64,000 nucleotides of DNA, from NCBI RefSeq assembly GCF_000003815.2, contig NC_049990.1:16792317-16856316 (forward strand), read 5' to 3'. Positions 11,901 through 26,900 of the stretch are shown here, piece after piece; within the stretch, counting starts at the first letter, position 1; every line of letters starts with the position of its first letter. Position numbers and translations under genes: made by a program. Under the pieces are notes generated by a model, which was given only the letters and a program-made list of their open reading frames with translations, was not told where the DNA came from and made no database searches. The DNA comes from Branchiostoma floridae. Lineage: Eukaryota > Chordata > Leptocardii > Amphioxiformes > Branchiostomatidae.

Positions 11901-14900
11901 AGTATTTATTATATGTTTATGTCATACTTGGGCCAGAGTAACGGTCCATGCGGGTGTTTCGCACCGGTTCGTATATTACTGTATTTGCACGGGCTTCAGA
12001 GTTGTATTGCAGGGACCTCCATCAAATTATTCTAACGCTCTCCGCCTGCGCTTCTGTCGGAAATATAGACAATAGATGTATACGGAGGAATTGGTGTTGT
12101 TACCTCTGAGTCAAGAAGTTATATTTTCAGTAGCGTTTGTTTGTGTGTGTGTGTGTGTGTATGTGTGTGTGTGAACATGATAACTCCGGAACGGCTGGGT
12201 AGATAAGTTTCATACTTGGTGTGAAGGTGAAGTGTGACAAACACTGGAGATGATTAGATTTTCGGCCTTCTAGCAGCTTCCCTTGGTACTTACGGTTTTG
12301 CTATCTCGTGTTATAAACAAGCTATAGTCAAGCTTTTTAGGTGTTAGATAGCTCTTGTTATACTTATAGTTTTGGGATTTTGTTTGAGGATATCCGGATA
12401 CGAACCTTTTTTAACTTCTGTTGCTTTTCGCATTGGGATGTTTTTGCAGGGGGGTGGGGTGGCGTTTCCCATCAACCCGATCCTAGCCCTCCCTTGGTTC
12501 GGATTGTTACCCCCGGGTGGTAACGGAATTCCGTGCTGTATTCCATCTATACACCCACTCGCAACGTTATCGCATGTTAACGTTATAGCTGCATGAAAAA
12601 TGACGAATTAGCTTAATGATAACGTCGTATATAGGATCATTACTTAGTTGTCGAATGTAATCGTAACTATTGCGACAGGCAGACAGCATTGTTTATGATA
12701 TACAGATGACGGTCGCTGATAACGTGTTCTAACGTATCAAAAATGACATGGGGGCGCTAGTGAGTCAAAAAGGAATACGTTCGGAGAATATCGTATATTT
12801 GTCAGACATGGCGTTCATTTTGCTTCACTCTCAGTTGGCATGTTGAAGATTGGTGATATGTCAAATGTGCTCTGTATGGTTTTAGTTAAAAAAAGTATTG
12901 TGATGTTTATGGTCTTGGCATTTACTATTAGACATACATTTCACTACGTTTGCGATGTTATTCTACATTTCTAGTGTATTTTTCGATGATTCCACTAAAT
13001 ATCACACAATGCAAAATAAAACAATGACAGCATGATTTAAACAAATCGGCAAATTGTCCATTATGCATTCTCAGGACACAATGATCACGCATTGTAACTT
13101 TCTGAATATCAAAATGCAATAAAATGTTAACGATTTAACTGGCTCTGTAAATACGTGACTAGGAAATTGACTTCGAACGATATCTTATATTCAGCGCCTT
13201 TAAAGATCGGCACATTAGCGAAAACCAGCAGTGCTACGCAACGGATTGAAAATCCGGTACATGCTTTTGTGGACAACCTTTTAGTAGAAATTCCCACCGG
13301 GCGACTTTTCTCTATTTTCTTTATCTCAATTCACAAGCGAGGTTGCAGCTCTTTATCCACGCCAATCCATGGTATTTATGCATGTAACAGCAGCATCCAC
13401 TGATCTTTAAGAATAGATAGTAATATTCTCTTTATAACAGTGTACAAAATACTTTTCTGAGCCGGGTTGCACAGCGTGCAACCTGGGGCAAAAACTAGGT
13501 TGCACAACTGAATTTCAAGCTGCACAATTTACTAATTTCTGGAAAAAAAGGTACAATACATAACCTTTTACTATCATGTTACTTATAAGCATGTTTGTTT
13601 CAAACTAAAAATCAAGTACATTGACAACAAAATCAAGTTCTGAGGCTCAAAATCTAAGTTGCACCCTGTGTAACCTGAGTTTAGAAGTCAGTTGCACCAA
13701 GCAAAAAGTGGTTGCAATGTGCAAGTGTGCAAGTGTGTATTTTGCACGCTGTATAAGAAGATAACTGGTTTCGTCTGAAGATCAAAGAAGAAAGAATACA
13801 TAAAAATATGATACAATATTATGCCTCCGTCAAAACGTAGACACACAAATTAAAAACATATAGATACAAATATATTACGGGCGTCATTCAAGCCATCCTA
13901 TTTTGGGTCCAACTGCTAATTGTCATTGTCTCATTGGCTGAACTGTTAATTGTATTGGACGGACAAAATATAGGTCTTTTGTGGTGGCGAAATTTTGTCA
14001 GACAAAATTGAAGTACCAAATTGTGAACAACAGCGTATAACCGTTTTAGGCAAAATCTAGACCAAAAAAAGCGGACATCTGGAAGATCAAACGATGCACG
14101 GAAGCACGATTTATGCTTTTAAAACATTATTATTGGAGCGAACAATTCACTGATTATATCATGTCCTTTTTTCGGACCAGTCCAAGATGAAAAAAAAAAG
14201 TTTCGTTTCTATGTTTGATTGTTTAGATCTCCATTACAATTTACAAAATTTCATGTGAAATATAAATTGTGTATCATACCATATACCGGTCCCCATCTCT
14301 AGCCGCAACATATCCTTTTACTTTAAGTACAGCAGACGAGACGGGACGTGAACTGAAATGACAAATATACTATAACGATGGCGGTATTCCCCCTCTGCCT
14401 ATCAGCGAACGTCTGTTTCTCCAGACGTTATAACTCAATATGTCTACTCATATCCGTGGTGAGGAGGTGATCAGTTGCTGCTTATGAAGGCCTGAACAGT
14501 TTGCAGCTTAAAGGGGCATTCCACTCCACACAGGAGTGTTATTTTCCGATAGATATTAATTTTAGGAAGTAATAAATGCATACTTCTTCACATTATACAA
14601 TAAAGTACCCAGTTGCTCCACATGCCTCAAAAGCGTCCAGTCTTCTACTAAACTCCCCAAGTACCCTCTAATTGAATTAATCCAATGCCTGAATTCAATG
14701 CAAAACATGTAGGTAAGGTTACAAAATTAATTTCAGGATCGCTAAGAAATCTCTTCTTGTCATGTGTTCTTTGCTATCTTATGAGCAATTTGCCTTCTCG
14801 GTGTGTTTAGTGATCCTCATTTTTTTCCGAAAATATGCACGATTAACAAAGTGTCTATACGTATAGGGAATGCATGGGCAAGTGAGTCTCATGTTATTTA

Positions 14901-17900
14901 ACAAAATACACATCGCGCAATTCATCCCAATGTGAATTCCACAAAATTCGGCTGATTATGTATTCATTGATACATTATATATTGGAAAACACCACCCCCT
15001 TCTGGAGCGGAATGCCCCTTTAAGGCTTGAAGAAAAATTGTAATTACCGTCGCAAAGAAGATTATGTTTTGAAGTGTATGTATTGTGTGTGAAAGATGAA
15101 CATAAATGATTTTTCGTATATTGGTAGTTGCGAAATGAAGAATCCATTATGTTTTGACCTGACACTCCAAGCGGTTGTCCACGGTACTGTTGCGGAATGT
15201 CCGGTTTTGACATCTCGTATTCGTATTCTGGACATACCTTCGTCGTAGTTTTTGAGTGAACGATAGATAGGTCTTTTGACAGAGAGTACTGTAAGTGGTG
15301 AAAATTTGGCCCCTTAGCGGTTTTTCTTTGAAAATGCTGCGGGTCTTTTTGTTGCGAACTTTACTAGAGGATAACCCAGTCATTAATTTAAACATTTAAA
15401 CAGATATTTGATCTGAAAAAAAATTACAAACAGGACCAGTTTCAAGCTAGTATCAAATTGGTAACTGCAAAGCTAGATAAACTGTAAGGCAACCACTGAA
15501 AAAAAAAAAGAGTAAATTTATGTTAAGTGACGTACATGATGTTATCACTTCAGCGTAAAAGGATTCGGTACATGGAGACATACGTACTGCGTTTTTAACA
15601 TGCGAAAGGATATATCGTTCTACTCGTTATGCTGTGTGCTGAATATACGCCACACACCGCTAGTTGCCGGCTCTAATCTGGGACGACCAACTCTCCGCTC
15701 ACGGCGTAGAAACGTAACTGAGGCCCAATCTATACACAGTTTTTACCGATATCTGTGGATGTGTAGGGAGGGATCTGGAACGTTGGCCGCAGGACGCCCG
15801 TGGCGCTTGCAGTCATAAACAGCTATATAGCCTAATGAGCCCGCGTTGTATGCTAATGAGCCTTCCCGAAGTCGGGACACATCTACACGCGCGCGGAAGC
15901 TGTCGGGGACCCCTGCTAAGCTATCGGGGACCCCTGCTAAGCTATCGTACGAATGGTCCGGACCTTTCGGGAGAAATTTTCCCGATATCTTTATGGCGAT
16001 ATTGCAGTTCCATATGGACGCTGAAAAAAAGCTGTCGGCGAGAGGTTGTTGGCTCGCCGATATCGGGAAAAACCGTGTCTAGATCGTGCCTGAGACGTTT
16101 GCTACGTTCGATCTTGGCAATTACATGATCTACTTCCACCTACTAGAAGAATCAACAGTGATCAACCCGGTCGTCACAGAAAGTTACCTTTTAGTATGGT
16201 CGAGCTGAACGTTTTAAGAACTGTACGTTTGGGTTCAGTCACACGAACTCTGATATTAAGTCCGTATGAGGTCCGTCTTTTTTCCATACGTAGTCGTACG
16301 TACAATACGCACCTAAAACGCATCTCAGTCGTTTTGTGTCAGTTTTAGAAACACACCAAGACTAACACACATGAAAACTATAGCACAATTTTAAACGAGC
16401 CGAAAACAATACCTCCGTTTTCACGATGGTAATAAGTCCGTATGATGTCCGTATTTTTCATACGCAGTCGTACGCACAATACCAAATACGCATCTCAGTC
16501 GTTTTGTGTCAGTTTTAGAAACGCACAAAGACTAACACACATGAAAACTAAACAAATTTGAAACGGATCTAAAACAACACCTTTGTTTTTACGAAGGTAA
16601 TAAGGTCCGTATGATGTCCGTATTTTTCATACGCAGTCGTACGCACGATACCAAATACGCATCTCAGTCGTTTTGTGTCAGTTTTAGAAACACACTAAGA
16701 CTAAAATAACACACATGAAAACTATAGCACAATTTTTAACGAATCAGAAACAAGACCTCCGTTTTCTCAAAGGTAATACCACCCCCTACCCACTTACACG
16801 CACATAAAAAGGCTGCCACGAAGCCTGGTAAAGGCCTGCCACGAAGCCTGGTATGTAGGCTATGATTGACCTTGTTGAGGAGAATCACGTACGCGTCATG
16901 TCTAGCTACAGGCGGAGTAGAGGGTGGGTCCCGGATTACTTCATTTACAACATTGCACATCGACGTGACGACTTTCACCGCTGGGTAAAGGGCAGGGACT
17001 GATCTCCAAGCAGATGTTACAGTCAGGCTTTTTCTGACCTATCCGTTTACCAAATGTCAAGACAATTCACTCAGGCGTTCTCAAATTATCTCGCGGGCAG
17101 CAGTCTCCGTCTCAAATACACAGCAGTCACTACAATATCTCTATTTCATGAGGGGTGCCTAAGCATTTGCACGAACCCTATGAGATTCGTACGAACATTA
17201 TCTGATACGCACGAATCACTATGTGACACGCACGAACCTTATGCGATTTGCACGAACCTTATGCACAAGGTTCGTGTGTGTGTCACATAGCAATTCGTGC
17301 GAATCACATAAGGTTTTCGCATAGTGGTTCGTGTGATTTTCATAAGGTTCGTGTGTTTTCGCATAGCGATCCGTGCGTATCACATAATCATTAATGTTCG
17401 TACGAATGCTTAGGCACCCCTGTTGATGGAGGTAGCAAAACCTAGCCTACTGTGATTTCAGTGCTACATACCAGATACATTGCATATGGGAAGATATACG
17501 TCTAGAATGACGCAATATGTATAATTAACTTCCTTCCGTGTCCTGTCGTTATCAGGGCTCGGGCGCAACAATATCATCAAGCATGGGAAAATAAATTAAG
17601 GCCTTTTATTGCTTGATTCTGTTAATACGCCGTGAGAGAAAAAGCAGATGTGTTTATTATATCCCCATAATGTCTTCTTTGTATGAAGTAAAACGCATTG
17701 GGAGTTGTTTAATGATATGTATATCAAAACACAAGGCTTTCCATAGTGCAGTAACCAGAAATATACATTTGTGCACACGATAATCTAGATTCATAAGTGC
17801 AATATGATACAAAGTGTAAAAGGTATGACATAGATTAGAACACATATCAAAACATGCAACAATTAATAAGATTTTCATTTACAAAATGTATCGCTTGATT

Positions 17901-20900
17901 TTGATAATACTCTGAGAGCAAAAGCAGATGTGTTTATTATATCCCCATAATATCTTCTTTGTATGAAGTAAAACGCATGTGGAGTTGTTTTATGCTATTT
18001 ATATCAAAACGTAAGGCTTGCCACTGAGCGACGGTGCAGTGATCAACATTAGATTTTGTGTAAACTATAACCAAAAAGTATAAATGCAATAAGATACGAA
18101 GTGTAAAACTAAAAGTATGAATTAGAAGAAACAAAAAATGCAACATGTAGAAATTTTCATTTACAACATTCTTTGACCGATCTTGCAAGTTTCTTTTGGG
18201 TGCACTCAACGCGGTCAAAGTCTGCTCTCTAGTGTAAAAGGCTTCAATGTATTGGCACATAGGCATAATTCCCAGCACTTTGCAGGGATGTATGCATAGC
18301 TTTCTTCCCAGCCTACTGACCCTTTTTAAAAATGTTCCAACATGTTGGAAGAAATAGTACATCCATGTTAGAGGAGGTTAAAAACTAATAGCGTATTCGA
18401 TGTTGGAAATGGTAGCATATTTGAAAAGTCGAACTACCGTTAGAAATTGTTCCAAACAGTTTCTTATATCTGTTTTACAATAGCCTAAACATTGTTGGAA
18501 CAAAGGGCATCTACATGTACATATCTTTACCCCCAGATGACCCCGCGAGGGGCAAAGTAGGGGGGGGGTGTGGGCTGAGGCTCCCGGGTTAGGGCGGGCA
18601 GGCCGCCTGCCTGGCACGGAAGCACTCAACGTTGGGAGCACTTACAACCGTGCCAGGCAGGGCAATGTAAAAACAAATACCCATGAAGTATAGTGAAATT
18701 GACTCTAATAAGGAATGAAACAAACACTGAAGTTTTACTGATTTTTCCTCGTAAATTTTAGTGGATAAATTTCAGAGCTGCGTTCACACACACAGCGCTC
18801 GGCAAACGGTCTTACTTCTCGCAGTCGATCGATTAAACCGTTTGGAGTTTCAAAGTCACGCAAAAGGTCTTTTTCCACATTTTCCAAACGAGCTAAATGG
18901 GGTAGAACAAATAAGATATTTCCAGTGCACTATGTACTGACGTAACGGAAATAGTATCCCAAAAATATACCGCTCTAACAGATCTCCTCTCTTGTTTTAT
19001 TGTCGTAGGAATCTTTCATGTGGAAATTTCTGTTCATAAAGTTGCAATAGTACTGATCGTGTGTGAGGTAATTTGTACAAAGTGAAATAATGTATAAGGG
19101 CCATAAATTGCTGTGCATTGAATAAATTACTGTATATCATTTTATGGAATTGTAAGGTCATTCAAAGGAGAAAGTCACTCACTTGTACAAACACACTTTC
19201 AGGTAGTATATTGCATACGTATGGAAGGTGGGGCACAGTTTATTACACTCTTAAAGGTGCTCAGTGTAAAATTTGGACGGTGTTTTTCGTCATTTTTTGT
19301 TGCCTACCTACCTGCCCAAGTGCCTATGCCAGGGACTGGCCTCTTGCTCCGCTCCGTTAAAAGTCTCTAGGTTGCACGGTCCTTGCACTTGACTCCGCGA
19401 ACTTGATACTCTGTCCGATATCCTTTGCAATTTTTTTGTTATTACGGTTCATTAAGTTCAACTTGAATTAACCCTATTAGTAATAGTATTACATTGCATA
19501 GCGACATTCAGGGAGTCAAAACTGCGTCATTGACATTGCGTCATACAAAAATTAACGACCTCAAAGTCAAAAGCTGTCGATTTCTTGTTTCCATCGAGCT
19601 TGTATCATGTATTTATTGGCACTACCAAAAACTACAGGAAAACACTGTTTGTGAACGTAGGAGGTATGAATATATTGATACAAATGTGCCTGGACGTTAT
19701 TAACAATATTATAGATATTTTTTTCATCAAGACTATATATTTTTCTAATTTTATGCTATAATCGTACATTTAGCATCTGTAGAGTGCTCTTCTTTGTATA
19801 TTTTTCGTCGTTAACGTTCGTGCATTTAGCCAGGGAATGTTTGTTTTTTGTCAGTCCAAACGATCCGTCGGATTGATATTATAAGTTATAACAGCACGCG
19901 AAGAATCTCAAGATATACATAACATGTACGCACCGAAAACGTCCTTATACCCCCCTCACATTAGGCGCGATTCGATGGAACGACGAGTCTGCGAGCTCTA
20001 AATTACGAGGAGGCATGACCCTGACGGGAAGGGTGGACTCTGCGCAATTTCTTCGTCGGCATCAGGGTCATGCCTCCTCGTAAGTAAAATTTATTAAAAA
20101 ATGTGCATTTCAAGACGAAATCCGATCTTTGCGGAAACGGCAAGCCAACGTGAAGCCTGTGTAAAGAATACCTTCATAAACAGCTATCTCAACGTTCGCT
20201 TTAAGGCATACGTACTTACCTCATTAAGAAAGAATGTATTGTTTTGGTGTGTCTGTGTTTGTATCTGTGTGTGTGTGCAACTTAAGTAACAGATTATCTA
20301 AATCTGGTTGAAGATTAGTGGGTCGGATTATAGTGCACAGTTAAGCATAAGATAAAGGCATGTGCAAGCATTGTGGTGGACAGATATTCAACCCCCAGTC
20401 AAGCATACATAAACGCGGTGCCGTGTTGTATGTGTAGCGCATCGGCGAACCGATAAATAGATATATGCCGCAGGGCGTTTCACGTAGTCACGTTCGCACA
20501 GTAGACAAGGAAAGGGCGTTTTAGCTGAACATTTCTGGGCGGAGCGCGCGGCGTCCATGTGTAATGAAAATATTGTCGCGCTTGTAAAAGGTGGTATCTC
20601 TCTGTACTTGTGTCACGCTTGTGTCACTGCCGGGTCTCAAGATGCTCAACGAATTTCAAAGATAAAGAACGAATTTTCTCGCTTTTTGTGTATTTTGTCG
20701 TCTTCTAAATCCTACCTATTACGCGATATCTAGATAGTAGATTATAAAAAAAATCGGAGAAAATAACAAAACAGTGACGCAGTGAACGAACCCCGCAGTG
20801 ACGCAAGCTTGACGCAAGTGCAGTGAGATACAACATTTAGCTGCAATGTAGAAACAAGTAATCTCCAAGCAGATGTTACGAGGGTTGCTTACGTTATGCA

Positions 20901-23900
20901 GAAACAAGTTATCTCCAAGCAGATGTAATGAGGATAGCTTACGTTATGCGTAAACTAGTTATCTCCAAGCAGATGTAATGAGGATAGCTTACGTTATGCG
21001 TAAACTAGTTATCTCCAAGCAGATGTTTGGAGGATAGCTTACGTTATGCGGAAACTAGTTATCTCCAAGCAGATGTTAGGAGAATAGCTTACGTTATGCG
21101 GAAACTAGCTATCTTCAAGCAGGCGTTAGGAGTATAGCTTATCAGTTTTCAATCATACTAAACAGTGGATTGAACGTTCTGGAAAAGGCTATGGCGTCCC
21201 CCGTCTCTACCATGGGGGAGTGAATTGTCATGGTGTCATTGCAGCTTTTTGCTGGACAAGGAAACTTACCTATGTTTAACTAGGCACTATAATGTGAACA
21301 ATAACAACAACGACAAAACGATTTTACCTGCGCGTCTCACGGTCTGACATATTTTTTAGTTCAAATCTGCCTCATTTACACCCACGTACTACAGGGTATT
21401 GACTATAACAGGGTTGAACAAGTTTTCTAAAATCCACTTGTCCTATCGGGCAAGCACATAAAAAATGTACTTGCCCGAACCATTTTTTCACTTGCCCAAA
21501 ATTCAAATGTCACTGTTACTAGTATATGCATTTTCACTTCCAGCAATGGAATTCTCTGTAGACAATTGCTTGATGTCATGACTGTAAAAAGTAACAAGTA
21601 TATCAAAATTGCACTAAAATCAATGGAAAAATCTTACTTGCCCGATCGGACAAGTGGGGTAGGACATGCACTTGCCCGAACAGCACTTTCACTTGCCCTG
21701 GACAATAGGGCTAGTGGACTTGTTTATCCCTGTATAATACATCTGTCTCAGGATTGCAGCGGAAAGAACTGTAAACTGTAACGTCGCTCACCTTACAGTT
21801 TAACGTTACGGGGTACGTGCCGTTTCCCATGTTCTGCTATATGCCTTATACCCCTGTCACATTATCCACGATCTTCGGGCGTATCGATGGAAGATCGGCC
21901 ATATTTAAGATCGACAGAGGGTTGCGCGTATTGTTCACCTGAAAACCGTCCCTGTCACATATATATTCGATAGATAAACTCAACTACATTTTGGGAGGCG
22001 ATAATCCACACTGTACAAGTAGGCAAATATATCCACGAATGTTTATACCATAGAACCAATAGTGTAAATGACATGCTAGACCCTACACATATATGTTGAT
22101 TTATTCATACCTATAGATATCCATATATGTATGTTTAGTTGTACTGTCAGTAGCTGTTATACATGTAGACCTTACGAAAGTCGCTGTACTTTTGTCGTGT
22201 CTCAATAAAGAATATTATAAGTCATACTCTGTGCCTTGTGCAATTGTTGTGCTATGAATTTATTATTATGAGCGAAGCTCGAGCGATTGCCGCAGAATCG
22301 TCGTCCGATCGATTTTCGCCAAATCTGTCAGGGTATTAGGCCATTAAATTTTATGGATAACATCAACGAGCTTATGAAATTTCGCCTGATTAAAAAAAAA
22401 AAATCTTCGGAGATGGAAAATGAAAAACTTTGAAAATGGAAAACTATATTTGCTGTCGCCGTACGATTTTGATGCCATAAACTTTTCAAGCATGCTATGA
22501 CAGAACCAACTGCCGACATGGATCCAAAACAGCTTTTTGTGTACCAAGACAGTTGAACTTAGCAGGAGACGTACATTTTTGCCCTCTAAAATGCCCAACG
22601 TTAGCGATCGTACGACGATCGTACGACCTATGTGACCACACCCTCAGGTCGCATATGTCGTGTGATCGCCGTACGCACGATTGCAAACAGACTGAAGGCA
22701 TACAGTCAAACCTGTCTATAGCGGCCACTCAAGGGACCGGACAAATTTGGCCACTATAGACAGGTGGCCTCTGTATAGAGGTGGCAACTTGTAGATAAAA
22801 TACCCAAGGGACCGACAAAAAGTGGCCACTATGGACAGGTGGCCCCTCTGTAGAGGTGGCCCCTAATACAGGTTTGACTGTGCTTGTAATAACCGTGCTT
22901 TTGTTATGATAGTCCTTCCACATGTAAACCCTACGGTGGCCTACATTTGAAAAATATTTCATTTCTAAGGAAATCAAATTTCTTTTCTTCTAGAGTTGTC
23001 ATTTCTTGTTGCTGCTATGGTCGGTCGGGTAACCGGAAAAATAACATTGTTTCCCCTAAGCCTAAAATGTATTTTCAATTCAAATTAGTAATCGTATGAT
23101 GTGATAAATGGCTTTCGCTTCACTTGGTGTTTAATGTTCGTATCAGAATTAACGACCGAAGCGATAGAATCGTTAATTTTGTTTTCGTTCTATGTCAAAG
23201 AAATTGCGTTAGAACGTATGGCATTTTTCGAAATTTCCCTAGGCCTTACGCAAGTCCAATTTTAGCGCGATCGTTGTCTAGTGGAATCGGGTATTATGTA
23301 CGAAGTTGTCGCCCCTTTAAACTATTAGTGAATGGTCCCTTGACATGCGCGACCACGCCTATGTAAACCTAGAAAACCGTGCGACCTCATATAAGTAAAC
23401 AATCCTCGCTGTACAGAACAAGCGATCGTTATTAGACGATTACGTGGTTTGCAAGCCGCGTGCACCGCTTTCAGGTGTTAACGTACTGTCCCTTTAGAAT
23501 TGAGCCTTACTGCGTCACACACACACACACTACCCAGTCCAGTGCGCACGGTCTAAATTGGAAACGTTGCCCGCGGAATGATTTAACCACAGTTTAGCTC
23601 AATCGATGGTATTATGGGATCCGATACGCTTGTGATCCCCCGTGCTGGCATACGTAATCATCTAAAACGTAAGCATGCCCTATATTCTTCACTGCGACGC
23701 CCGATCGCCATACTGTTTTTTAGCAGCGGATATCGTCGGTTGTGGTGGTAGCGGCCTTTCTGTGTATTCTCGGCGGACATCGCACGGTACAACACCCGTG
23801 GTCGTTTCTCTCTCTTCACGGTCGATTCTCGAGCTCTCACCGGGCGAGTCTTCAACTATCATCGGCGACCTATATTCGTATGACGTAGCAGCCTGAGGAG

Positions 23901-26900
23901 GAACCATACAGGGAGATAGAAAAACGGGCTGCGCGTGTACTGAACCCAAGGCATCATTCGTCATATCATCACTACCCGCAAAATCTACTCCATTTTGCAT
24001 GCAGCGTAATATCAGAAGATTAACGTTTCGTCTTTGGTGAAAACATTGGATGAATCAACATTTCTGGTGGCAACAAGAAGACTTAAAAGCTTAAGATTTA
24101 TCCCAAACGGTTGGAGCGACTTGAAAACGAGCCAAAAAAATCGCGACAAGAAGAGGCGAGAATTTTACGTGGATTATTACAGTTGCGTAGCTGTGTTCCG
24201 GGTCAGTGAAAACGCTGTGGTAGACTAATCGGGAAAGAACAATCTTTGCCGTCAAATCGTCAACCGCACGCCATGACAACGCTTTGGAGGCCCTTCTCGG
24301 AGGTAGATTCATTTCAATGGGTTTCTTTATAGTGTGTCAAGGGCGTTTTGTGAGATCGTCATTTTGAGTCTTTATGTAGTTGAGTAGATGTAATGTTGTT
24401 ACCTTCAGCTTTCCCAAGTAGAAAAATGATACGTTTTAGGTGCTGTTCATTGTCTTTTAACACAATAACTGGAGAATGTCTTGATTTTTGGTAGGTCTTG
24501 TTGAGAATTCGAAATGATTGGATTTTGAGCCCCCTAACTGATTTCTAATGGTACTGCAGAGGGATTTTTAAGTTTTGATATTTCGTGTTTTAGGCTTGCT
24601 TTGCACATGTTCGCCTTTTTTACCGGTAGATAACTTACTCATAGGGTCAAAGAGTAAATGATGTAGGTTTGGATCCTGTAGCGTTTTGTTTTAGCTAAAA
24701 CCGGATGTTCTGCTGCAGTACCAAGGATACACAATAGAGGGCCCAAAATCAAAGTCCGTCTTCCCATTCCCTATCCTTATATACAGGATATAATTACAGT
24801 TTTTTTCAAGTTATAACAATATATAGACCACAAACATCTGGAAACACATGCACACACACACACACACACACATACAAACACACACACACACACACACACA
24901 CAGATGTACACACTCAAACAAAGGTACACACACCAAAAATGATATCTCAATTTTATTGAGCTAAATACAAATGTACTTTCGCTACAGGGTTCACTCAGGT
25001 CTTCTTACGTACTTACGACATGTATAAGCGATAAGCCGATCATCCCCTTTTATTTCTGGCTACAGGCGGTACATTCTAATGTAGGCACGTTTCGGTACAC
25101 ATGACGATGGTTGTAACGTTGGTAACGACCAGGGTCACGTGATCACAGCGATCAACCAATCACGAAGAGGGTACCCTGGGAACGTGCATAACTGAAGCAC
25201 TTGAACACCAAAGAGAGGGTTAGAAAAAACAAAACGGTTTCTTTTAACTGTGTTTTTTCTGTTAAACTGTTTGTAAAATGGAATGAGTGTCTGAAAAGAC
25301 AATCGGCATAGCAATAATGATTCAAATATGGTAAAAAAATGTCAGAAAATGTTGTTGGATTTATCTTATAGTCCTGCGTATCTCCGTCCAAACATTGAAA
25401 TGCAAAACAAAAGCATAGTAGAGCGAATATTTGCGGACATTCAGCCTCTCCTTCATTGGCCCAACCGCTAATTGGCATGCTGCCATTGGTTGAACTGGTA
25501 ATTGTGATTGACAATCAGGATCGGTCGAAAGCATGACGTAATCGTTTTTTTTTCAGAATATTTTTAGTATTGCCGCCAAAAGTTGAATTCATGAGCACAG
25601 ACGAAGATGTATTTGGATACGGACATATGCTCGCTTCACAAATCCCTTATTCGTTTCGGATCGCGAGTTTTTAGGTCAACTCTGTTATTGTAAACGTACC
25701 CGCTTGGAGACATGGATTTAAACGTTCACCAAACCACAGTAAATTTCCCAACAATAACAATGTACGTTGTTGATTGAGATTTACAATTTTGGAAATTAGG
25801 AATAATACTGCATGCACTACAAAAATAAAACACTACAGCAGCCTTTGCAGATGTTATTTAAAGAAAAAAATGCTTATGAATCTGTTAAAATGTAAATATT
25901 TCTCTTTTATTTCTTGTTTTTAAATGTACAAATATATGTTTTAACTCAAGCTGGGACTTTTGACACCATGTTTTGATTAGTCCGTCTCATATGTTTACCG
26001 AACACCAAACTACCGTGAGATTAAAAATACCTCTGTCACCCCTGCAATGTTTTTATTTTTAAAAGATGAATATTGAATAGCCCATGTAACACGAAAGAGC
26101 TACTGGGACATAACGTTATATGTGTTACCTCCGTGAAACAGGGATTTGTAGTGACTGTTGTTTGTCTTAGCCTGTGTTTACACAATCTCTCGCTGGCTGG
26201 GGTTAATGACCCCCTCCCCAACTGTAGGGCCGACCGCTAGAAGCGCGATTTGGTAAGGCTACCGTTTGTCTGTTTGAGCAATGTCTCACCGCACAATAAC
26301 TAGAGGACGCTTGAATGAATGTTTTAACATTTCGTATATATTTTACCGACTGGAAATAAATTGTTGGTTGGTCTTTATTTAACCCAACGGGATGCCACAA
26401 ATCAATCCCCCTAGCCGTGTGTAATAGTAATGCAGCGTAACGTCCGGTTTTGACATCTCGTGTTCTAGACTTGCTATGGACATGATTTCTATTGGTAGGT
26501 AGTAGGGCTGGGTACCGGTACAGAAAATTCAGGTTCAGGTCCGGTTCAGGTCCAAAGGATCAAGTCCAGGTCCGGACCTGAACCTGGACCTGATGCAGTA
26601 TGACTCATACCAATGGTCCATTTCACTACAAAGAAATTTGTTTGGTGGAGTATTAGACTTACACTGGCGTTTTAAAATCTTACAACGCTAACTACACATG
26701 TACGATTGGCTGTAAAACTTGGTAGAAATTAATATAAACTTTACTTCATTCTTCTTATTTTCTTCCACCTGCAAGCGCCAAAACGTGTGAATACCTGATA
26801 AAATAATCTATTGATTTTCTAATCGGTCCAACATCCGGTCCACGTAATTTTTTCAGGTCCGGTTTTTCCGGACCGGTCCAATAAGAAAAAAACGGTTTTG

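Noticed and set aside
20861-21145. Regularly spaced repeats that could be mistaken for a CRISPR array
   Set aside because: Units are contiguous 50-bp copies without unique spacers, and the genome is animal.
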